Origin: Siansivirga zeaxanthinifaciens CC-SAMT-1
GTDB lineage: Bacteria > Bacteroidota > Bacteroidia > Flavobacteriales > Flavobacteriaceae
DNA length: 64,000 bases
Reading direction: 5' to 3'
NCBI RefSeq assembly: GCF_000941055.1
Contig: NZ_CP007202.1
Span: 3,022,437-3,086,436, forward strand
The translations under genes were made by a program, and so were the position numbers. The notes beneath the pieces were generated by a model. It saw only the letters and a list, made by a program, of their open reading frames with translations, was not told where the DNA came from and made no database searches. Below, piece by piece: positions 58,489 through 64,000 of this stretch. The stretch's first letter is position 1. Each line of letters starts with the position of its first letter.

Positions 58489-60750
58489 TTATTTTTTTAG
58501 TTTAAAAGTGGTTTCTAAATAATCGTTTGAAGAGGTTCCTAACATAACCGTATAATCACCGGCTTCCAATACTTTTTCCATTGTAACACCTGTAAATTCT
58601 AACATTTTAGATGTTATTTTAAAAGAAACCGTTTTACTTTCTCCCGCATTTAATTCTATTTTTTCAAAACCTTTTAATTCTTTATCTGGTCTTGTAACAG
58701 AACCTATTTCATCCTTAACATACATTTGTACGACTTCCTTGGCTTTTACATTGCTTTTATTGGCAACAGTTACACTTACTTCTAATTCAGTATCTGCTGT
58801 CATTTCAGGATTTGAAATTTTAATATCTGAATATTCAAAGTTTGCATAACTTAAGCCATGACCAAAAGGAAATAATGGCCCATCTTTTAAAAACAAATAA
58901 CCTTTTTTATAGTTTATTTCTTTCATGCTATAATGAAAAGGAATTTGGCCAATAGAACGAGGCACCGTAACTGGCAATTTACCTGATGGAGATACTTCAC
59001 CGAAAATAATTCTAGCTGTAGACTCATCACCAAATTCGCTTAAATCCCAAGTATCTAAAATAGCATCAGCTTGGTCTGCAATAGTATTAATAGACAGCGT
59101 TCTTCTATGTTTTAAAACCACAATAAGCGGTTTACCTAGTGCTTTTACCCTTTCTACTAGTTCATCTTGTGGACCAACAGGGTCGATTGTTGCTCTATCC
59201 CCTAAAGCATTATTAAAAAAAGCTTCTTTAGAAGTAAACTCATCGCCTCCTAAAAATAACACGATAGCATCTGAACTTTTAGCGATGTTAACCAAATTAT
59301 CTAAAGCTTTACCATCGCGCTCTAATAATTTTGGAGCGCCTCCAGTTTCATCGGTAAGATGAAATCCTTTCTCGGCAACAAATTTAACATTATCGGTTAC
59401 TACAGATTCAAACATAGCTTTAGTATTCTCCCTTACAAGAGGCCCTAAAAGCGCTATTTTTGTAGATTTATTAGCATCAAGTGGCAACGTGTTATTTTCA
59501 TTTTTAAGAAGAATAATCGACTCTAAATCGGATTCTTTTGCCAATTCTAAAGAAGCCTTAGCTCTATTACCTGTCTTAACGGCCTCTATATCGATATAAG
59601 GATTATCGAACAAGCCTAGAATAAATTTTGTTCTTAAAACACGCCTTACAGATCTGTCAATTAACTCTTCCAATTCAGGGTTTTTCTTTACCATTTCTGG
59701 CAAATACGCATAAGAATCTTCAGCATATAAATCGATATCAATACCAGCTACTAAACCCATTCTCGCAGCATCTTCTGGTGTTTCTGCTACGTTCATAAAA
59801 TAATGTAAACGTGCAATATCGTTAGAATCTGAGACTACATAACCTTCAAAACCCCATTGGTCTCTTAAAACACCGGTAAGCAATTCTGGATTACCATGAG
59901 ATGCTACGCCATTAATATCGCCATGTGATGCCATAATACCCAGGGTTTTGGCATCTTTAACAGCAGCTTCAAACGGTGGATATATTTCATCTATTAACGT
60001 TCTTGGAGAAATTTCAATAGCAGCAAAATTTGAACCGCCAAGTACTTGTCCGTAAGCAGCAAAATGTTTTGCAACAGCACCAATATGAGTACCATTACCT
60101 AAACCTTCGTAATCACCTTGCACACCTTTAATGGCACTTTTAACCATTTGTGTGGTTAGATAGGTATCTTCACCAAAAGCCTCACTCATACGTCCAAAAC
60201 GTGGGTCACGAACTAAGTCGGCTTCTGGAGAGTGACACATGTGCATACCACGTAAACGCGCTTCTCTTCCTACCACATCCCACTGTCTTTGTACAAGCGC
60301 TGGATTGAATGACGCTGCAGAAGTAATAGGGCGACCAAACTTGGTACAACCTTCGGCATCTACACCATTATATGACTCTGTTACAAATAATGCAGGAATG
60401 CCCCAACGGTTGTTTTCTATAATGTATTTTTGAAGTTTATTATTAAATTTAGCTGCAGAAACTGCATCAATATGTTCGCCAGGGTTTTTAATACCTGCAA
60501 TACCTAATTTTAATTTTTCAATTACCTTATCGGAAAGTTTAAGATTACCATTGTTATCATATTTAGCTCCAATGGTGGCATGAAATATACGCATTTGCGC
60601 TACTTTTTCTTCAAGGGATAATTTGGGTAAAAGCGCTTCTACTCTTTCATCAATAGAAAGCGAGGCATCTTTGTAATCTTTAGCTTTTGAATCTCCCTTA
60701 CCACAAGAGGTAAAAATTGATAGCAATGCAATAAAAAGTAATTTTCTCAT
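58489..60750 (-). CDS. Glycoside hydrolase family 3 lipoprotein
   Basis: The 753-residue protein has a lipoprotein signal ending in IFTSC, the GH3 N-terminal barrel ([29 protein letters not shown]), the nucleophile motif [10 protein letters not shown] with Asp308, the GH3 C-domain ([22 protein letters not shown] type) and a C-terminal FnIII-like domain ([26 protein letters not shown]). GH3 covers beta-xylosidases, beta-glucosidases and others. Beside GH43 and in a locus for a xylose-containing polymer, beta-xylosidase is plausible, but not shown. It is the third gene of its operon, 23 bp after GH43. Confidence 0.9.
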   Translation of the reverse strand: MRKLLFIALLSIFTSCGKGDSKAKDYKDASLSIDERVEALLPKLSLEEKVAQMRIFHATIGAKYDNNGNLKLSDKVIEKLKLGIAGIKNPGEHIDAVSAAKFNNKLQKYIIENNRWGIPALFVTESYNGVDAEGCTKFGRPITSAASFNPALVQRQWDVVGREARLRGMHMCHSPEADLVRDPRFGRMSEAFGEDTYLTTQMVKSAIKGVQGDYEGLGNGTHIGAVAKHFAAYGQVLGGSNFAAIEISPRTLIDEIYPPFEAAVKDAKTLGIMASHGDINGVASHGNPELLTGVLRDQWGFEGYVVSDSNDIARLHYFMNVAETPEDAARMGLVAGIDIDLYAEDSYAYLPEMVKKNPELEELIDRSVRRVLRTKFILGLFDNPYIDIEAVKTGNRAKASLELAKESDLESIILLKNENNTLPLDANKSTKIALLGPLVRENTKAMFESVVTDNVKFVAEKGFHLTDETGGAPKLLERDGKALDNLVNIAKSSDAIVLFLGGDEFTSKEAFFNNALGDRATIDPVGPQDELVERVKALGKPLIVVLKHRRTLSINTIADQADAILDTWDLSEFGDESTARIIFGEVSPSGKLPVTVPRSIGQIPFHYSMKEINYKKGYLFLKDGPLFPFGHGLSYANFEYSDIKISNPEMTADTELEVSVTVANKSNVKAKEVVQMYVKDEIGSVTRPDKELKGFEKIELNAGESKTVSFKITSKMLEFTGVTMEKVLEAGDYTVMLGTSSNDYLETTFKLKK

Positions 60751-60773
60751 TAGTATGTTATGTTTGTATAGTT

Positions 60774-62129
60774 TTAGTTTTTAAATGCAAATCGATTTAT
60801 TGTTAATGACTGATTATTAATGGTTTTAAATACAAAACAAATAGATTTTACCTGATTTAAATTTTGAGCATTAAATTGTCGTGGTTGAAATGTGTAAATA
60901 TTATTTTTAGGTATTTCTAAAGAGAACAATAGTTTACCTTCAGCATTCGTATCTCTTACCTCAACAGAACAGGCATCACTAGCCATCACCTCTAATTCTA
61001 AAATGGTTTTGCCCTGTAAACCTTTTATATTGGGGTAAATAACATGACTTGTATTTTGTATTGTTTGTATTGAAAATCCTCCTAAAGTATTTTCCACTTT
61101 TTTTATACCTGATGCTTTAAAATAGTCTTCGGCTTCAATACTAGCATTGGCATCATAATTACCTACTCCAATACCGTCAACTCTTATGGTTGCCATTTCA
61201 CCATTATCTTTGTAATGCACATAACTTATAAAGCTATCTCTAAAATAACGATTTCCGGTTTGACTTATATCACAATAAATATAATACCATTGGTTGTGCC
61301 ACTCAAAGAATGAACCATGACGACCTTGTAAAAACCCATTTGGCCATGTTGGAGCATCAAAGCCTTTGGCAAAACTCGCCTCTTTTATAACGGTATCTTT
61401 GTAATCATAAGGACCGTAAACATTATCTGCCATGGCATAGAAACTGCCCCAAGACAAATAATACTTTCCATTATATTTATGCATAAAAGGCTTATCATCT
61501 GTTGGCATTTTTGTATTGCTTCCATCGGGATTATAAGGGCCTCTCGGATTATTAATAATTATTTTCTTTGGTGATTCTGCTAAACTTATCATGTCTTCGT
61601 TGAGCTTAGCTATGTAATAATCCCATACACCAAAAATGATATAATGCTCGCCTTTGTCTTCAAAAATGGCCATATCATATTCATGCGTAGGTGTTAAATT
61701 TGAGGATAATAGAGGTTTACCTAAAACATCTTTCCAAGGACCTACGGGTGTTTTTCCAACTACAACGCCTGTTTGCTCGTTTCCTTCGGAAAAATAAAAA
61801 TAATACTTTCCATTTCTATAGGCCGCATCTGTAGCCCAACATCTTGAAAATTCTTTTCCTATATAAGTATCTTCAGGTTTTAAAACACTTCGTTTTGTCC
61901 AATTCACCAAATCGGGAGAAGACCACACCCACCAATCTTCCATGATAAACTTATCGTTTTTAACAGATTTATCATGCGAAGCATAAACGTAAGCGGTATC
62001 GTTGAAAATATGAATATGCGGATCGTTTAATCCAACGTTTGGAACTATGGGATTTTGTGAGCATACAGATGTTATAACTAATAACATTGCACTTACAATT
62101 CCATATGTTATTTTAAAATTTGTTTTCAT
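60774..62129 (-). CDS. Glycoside hydrolase family 43 with C-terminal CBM6-like domain
   Basis: I place the start at the ATG at 62129 (451 residues), which gives a normal signal peptide and a 4-bp gap; a TTG start four codons earlier would overlap the upstream gene. The five-bladed GH43 propeller (about 30-310) has the catalytic base region VGLNDPHIHIFND (Asp36), YASHD, WVWSSPDLVNWTK, CWATDAAYRNGKYYFYFSEGN, and GFDAPTWPNGFLQGRHGSFFE. A CBM6-like domain occupies about 325-451 (ASIEAEDYFKASGIKKVENT). GH43 members act on beta-xylosides, alpha-arabinosides and beta-galactosides; xylose release is likely here (inference). It is the second gene of the operon. Confidence 0.85.
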   Translation of the reverse strand: MKTNFKITYGIVSAMLLVITSVCSQNPIVPNVGLNDPHIHIFNDTAYVYASHDKSVKNDKFIMEDWWVWSSPDLVNWTKRSVLKPEDTYIGKEFSRCWATDAAYRNGKYYFYFSEGNEQTGVVVGKTPVGPWKDVLGKPLLSSNLTPTHEYDMAIFEDKGEHYIIFGVWDYYIAKLNEDMISLAESPKKIIINNPRGPYNPDGSNTKMPTDDKPFMHKYNGKYYLSWGSFYAMADNVYGPYDYKDTVIKEASFAKGFDAPTWPNGFLQGRHGSFFEWHNQWYYIYCDISQTGNRYFRDSFISYVHYKDNGEMATIRVDGIGVGNYDANASIEAEDYFKASGIKKVENTLGGFSIQTIQNTSHVIYPNIKGLQGKTILELEVMASDACSVEVRDTNAEGKLLFSLEIPKNNIYTFQPRQFNAQNLNQVKSICFVFKTINNQSLTINRFAFKN

Positions 62130-62133
62130 GATT

Positions 62134-63105
62134 TTATTCAATTCCGCAAAAGGTATCCATAATTTTAGTCACTACTGCCGCTTCTTCTACCGAACATGGA
62201 TTTTCGTTTTGTCCTAAAAAATAACCAACCACTTGCTCTATCATTGGTTGTTGCACATGTTTTGGATTTTCAAACTTAAAAGTTTCCGTTTTGTTGTCGG
62301 TTTCAACTCGTATTTCATCGCCATAAAAAGAAAATGTAATGGAACCTTTTTCTCCTTCAATAGTACATCTATCACTATCTTTGGAGGCTATAAAATTCCA
62401 ACTTCCTTTAAATTGAACACCGTTTTTAAATTCTATTTCACCCTTTACTAAATCCATTACATTCGCACTATCTGAAATAAACCCTTTTTTTATATTGGAA
62501 ATTTCACCAAAATAATAATACATGAGATCTATTTGGTGTGGCGCTATATCATGAAAATATCCTCCACCCGAAATTTCAGGGTTTAAACGCCAATTTTCAT
62601 CGGTTTTGGCTATTAAATTAGCGTTTTTTGATTGCGCAATGTCAATTTCTGCCGAAACTACTTTACCAATTATTTTGGCATCTAATAATTCCTTCACCTT
62701 GGCAAACAAAGGTAAATGTCTACGATAATGAGCCACCGTAACTTTTACATCACTTTCTTGTAGTGCGCTTAAAAGTGTTTCGGCTTCTTTACTGTTAAGC
62801 ACCATGGGTTTTTCTAAATACACATTTTTACCAACTTGAATAATTTGTAATGCATATTTTAAATGCGAAGCAGGAGGCGTTGCAATGTAAATGGCATTTA
62901 TCTTATCATTATTTATTAATTCTGAAGCATGAGTGGTATAATTTGGTACCCCATGACGTTTAGCAAAATCTTTTACTTTATCTTCGTTTCTGCGCATAAC
63001 GCTTATTAAAGTTGAGTTTTTTACCTTTTGAAAAGCAGGACCACTCTTTACTTCTGCAACATCACCGCAACCTATAATTCCCCAATTAACAATATTAGAA
63101 TTCAT
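62134..63105 (-). CDS. Gfo/Idh/MocA-family oxidoreductase
   Basis: The 323-residue protein has no signal peptide. Its N-terminal Rossmann domain shows WGIIGCGDVAEVKSGPAF and the family motif NVYLEKPMVLNSKEAETLL, and its C-terminal substrate domain has GGGYFHDIAPHQIDLMYYYFG. Family members oxidise or reduce sugars and polyols with NAD(P), and some work as glycosidases. In this operon with GH43, GH3, GH105 and PL28, modification of a uronic acid or sugar product in the cytoplasm is likely; the reaction is unknown. It is the first gene of the five-gene operon, with operator copy 11 52 bp upstream. Confidence 0.88.
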   Translation of the reverse strand: MNSNIVNWGIIGCGDVAEVKSGPAFQKVKNSTLISVMRRNEDKVKDFAKRHGVPNYTTHASELINNDKINAIYIATPPASHLKYALQIIQVGKNVYLEKPMVLNSKEAETLLSALQESDVKVTVAHYRRHLPLFAKVKELLDAKIIGKVVSAEIDIAQSKNANLIAKTDENWRLNPEISGGGYFHDIAPHQIDLMYYYFGEISNIKKGFISDSANVMDLVKGEIEFKNGVQFKGSWNFIASKDSDRCTIEGEKGSITFSFYGDEIRVETDNKTETFKFENPKHVQQPMIEQVVGYFLGQNENPCSVEEAAVVTKIMDTFCGIE

Positions 63106-63157
63106 GTATTTATTACCATAAAATAAATGCTAAAGATAAGTTAGGACGCCTCAAAAC

Positions 63158-63176
63158 CTGTCCTGTACTGTAAGGT
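63158..63176 (-). promoter_or_regulatory. Direct-repeat operator copy 11 (oxidoreductase-to-PL28 operon)
   Basis: CTGTCCTGTACTGTAAGGT has a perfect first half and a degenerate second half (TAAGG), 52 bp before the ATG at 63105. It would control oxidoreductase, GH43, GH3, GH105 and PL28 together. Confidence 0.6.
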
Positions 63177-63204
63177 TAAAGTAAAACTTATAACATTACT
63201 ATTT

Positions 63205-63240
63205 TTGCAAAGTTTCACAACACTAAAATAATTAACTTTG
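63205..63240 (+). promoter_or_regulatory. Candidate promoter of the DUF6377-type gene
   Basis: TAACTTTG at 63233-63240 fits the Bacteroidota -7 element TAnnTTTG, with TTG at 63205-63207 as a possible -33 element (spacing 25, slightly long). It lies 29 bp before the proposed start codon. Confidence 0.5.
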
Positions 63241-63269
63241 TTACAAATCTTTAAAAACTAATCTTTTTT

Positions 63270-64000
63270 TTGAAAAAACTTTTATTATTTCTTACATCTT
63301 TAACATTAAGCATTCAGTGCTACGGCAATAGTAATCTTGATTCATTATTATTAGAGCTGGAGGTTACTATGCGCAAAAGAGCTTTTTTTGATAATGCCAA
63401 AAAATTAAGAGTTGAAAATTTAAAAAAACTCATTAATGATAAAGATAGTAGCTCATTACAGAATAATTATTTCATAATAAATGAAATAATTAATGAATAT
63501 GAAAAGTATAGTTTTGACAAAGCGCTATTCTATATCGAAAAAAACTTACAAATAGCAAAGAAACTAAATAACAATAAGCTTGAGAAAGAGTCACAACTAA
63601 AGTTAGCCAAACTTCTAGCAACATCTGGAAGGTATAAAGAAGGTATTGATGTTTTAAATGAAATTAGGCGGAATGAACTTCCAGAAAAACTTCTAGAGCA
63701 ATATTATTTTAATTATGTAGAAGGATATTCTGGATTAAGTTTTTATACCACTGTACAAACTACCAAAGAGCGTTATTCTCAACTCTACTTAATCTATCAA
63801 GATTCCCTTCAACAAAAATTAGATCCAAATTCAGATCAAGCACTTGCGTTAATCGAAAAAGAATTAAGAGATAATAGAAATATTGTAGAAGCATTAAGAA
63901 TCAATTCTAAACGATTATCGCAATTAAAATTAGGCACAACAAAATATTCTCTAGTAACTTTTGAAAGGGCTTTACTCTACGGTCTTAATAATAATGCAAG
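63270..64000 (+). CDS. DUF6377/TPR-type sensor-regulator (partial, TTG start)
   Basis: A plus frame runs from a TTG at 63270 to the window edge with no stop, giving 243 residues. TTG is chosen because it opens a signal peptide (LKKLLLFLTSLTLSIQCYG); the next ATG (residue 34) would skip it. The following text, LDSLLLELEVTMRKRAFFDNAKKLRVENLKKLI, and the repeated helices after it (SFDKALFYIEKNLQIAKKL; RYKEGIDVLNEI; ERYSQLYLIYQDSL) resemble DUF6377 proteins, which have TPR-like repeats, a membrane helix and a DNA-binding end, and are often PUL neighbours. The rest is outside the window. It diverges from the oxidoreductase operon across 164 bp and may be a second regulator of the locus (inference). 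Confidence 0.75.
   Translation, partial: MKKLLLFLTSLTLSIQCYGNSNLDSLLLELEVTMRKRAFFDNAKKLRVENLKKLINDKDSSSLQNNYFIINEIINEYEKYSFDKALFYIEKNLQIAKKLNNNKLEKESQLKLAKLLATSGRYKEGIDVLNEIRRNELPEKLLEQYYFNYVEGYSGLSFYTTVQTTKERYSQLYLIYQDSLQQKLDPNSDQALALIEKELRDNRNIVEALRINSKRLSQLKLGTTKYSLVTFERALLYGLNNNA

Noticed and set aside
62130-62141. TTG start of GH43 overlapping the oxidoreductase
   Set aside because: The ATG at 62129 gives a standard signal peptide and 4-bp spacing.
1-64000. CRISPR arrays, tRNA, rRNA, complete insertion sequences, phage genes
   Set aside because: No spaced repeat array, tRNA-like cloverleaf, rRNA segment, transposase frame with terminal repeats, or phage gene was seen by eye on either strand.

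Overview
The window comes from an AT-rich Bacteroidota genome, most likely a marine member of the Flavobacteriaceae. The evidence is two SusC/SusD pairs, lipoproteins with Bacteroidota-style lipoboxes, many type IX secretion (T9SS) C-terminal sorting domains, a hybrid two-component regulator (HTCS), A/T-rich leaders and stretched intergenic regions. Almost every gene is on the minus strand. Together they form one large polysaccharide utilization locus (PUL). The enzyme set fits ulvan, the sulfated rhamnose/uronic acid/xylose polymer of green algae: an S1 sulfatase, three alpha-L-rhamnosidases (two GH78, one GH106), GH39-like, GH3, GH43 and GH105 hydrolases, a PL28-type lyase, a PL40/heparinase-like lyase and three BNR-propeller proteins resembling PL24/PL25 ulvan lyases. 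The substrate is inferred from gene content only.

Layout. 1-529: sulfatase, cut by the window edge. 1019-2683: GH39-like hydrolase. 2757-11106: GH78 / isomerase / GH78 block, with a divergent AraC regulator at 11339-12223; an L-rhamnose permease gene (rhaT) lies here in pieces on both sides of the first GH78. 12303-23357: SusC-SusD-SusC-SusD-DUF1735 operon. 24515-45099: secreted lyases and lectin-tailed proteins, a beta-helix protein, an FnIII lipoprotein and GH106. 45341-48285: a second lyase-like protein, a PL28::HTCS fusion remnant and a small lectin-like protein. 48470-55512: HTCS regulator behind a large clan GH-A hydrolase. 55761-63105: operon of oxidoreductase, GH43, GH3, GH105 and PL28. 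63270-64000: start of a plus-strand DUF6377-type regulator.

How the genes fit together (inference): T9SS-exported lyases cut the polymer outside the cell, the SusCD pairs import oligosaccharides, periplasmic GH105/GH3/GH43/GH39/GH78/GH106 and the sulfatase finish them, and monosaccharides enter the cytoplasm where the isomerase acts. The HTCS senses an intermediate.

Three things stand out. First, a 19-bp direct repeat (consensus CTaTCCTGTnnnGTCCTGc, half-sites exactly 10 bp apart) lies ahead of ten transcription units, usually 51-68 bp before the start codon, plus one orphan copy; it is a strong candidate operator for the HTCS. Second, the locus is eroding: three secreted-protein genes carry one in-frame stop each, rhaT is split and decayed, and a PL28 start is fused to an HTCS end. 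Third, the GH78/isomerase block lacks the repeat and probably forms a separate AraC-controlled unit.
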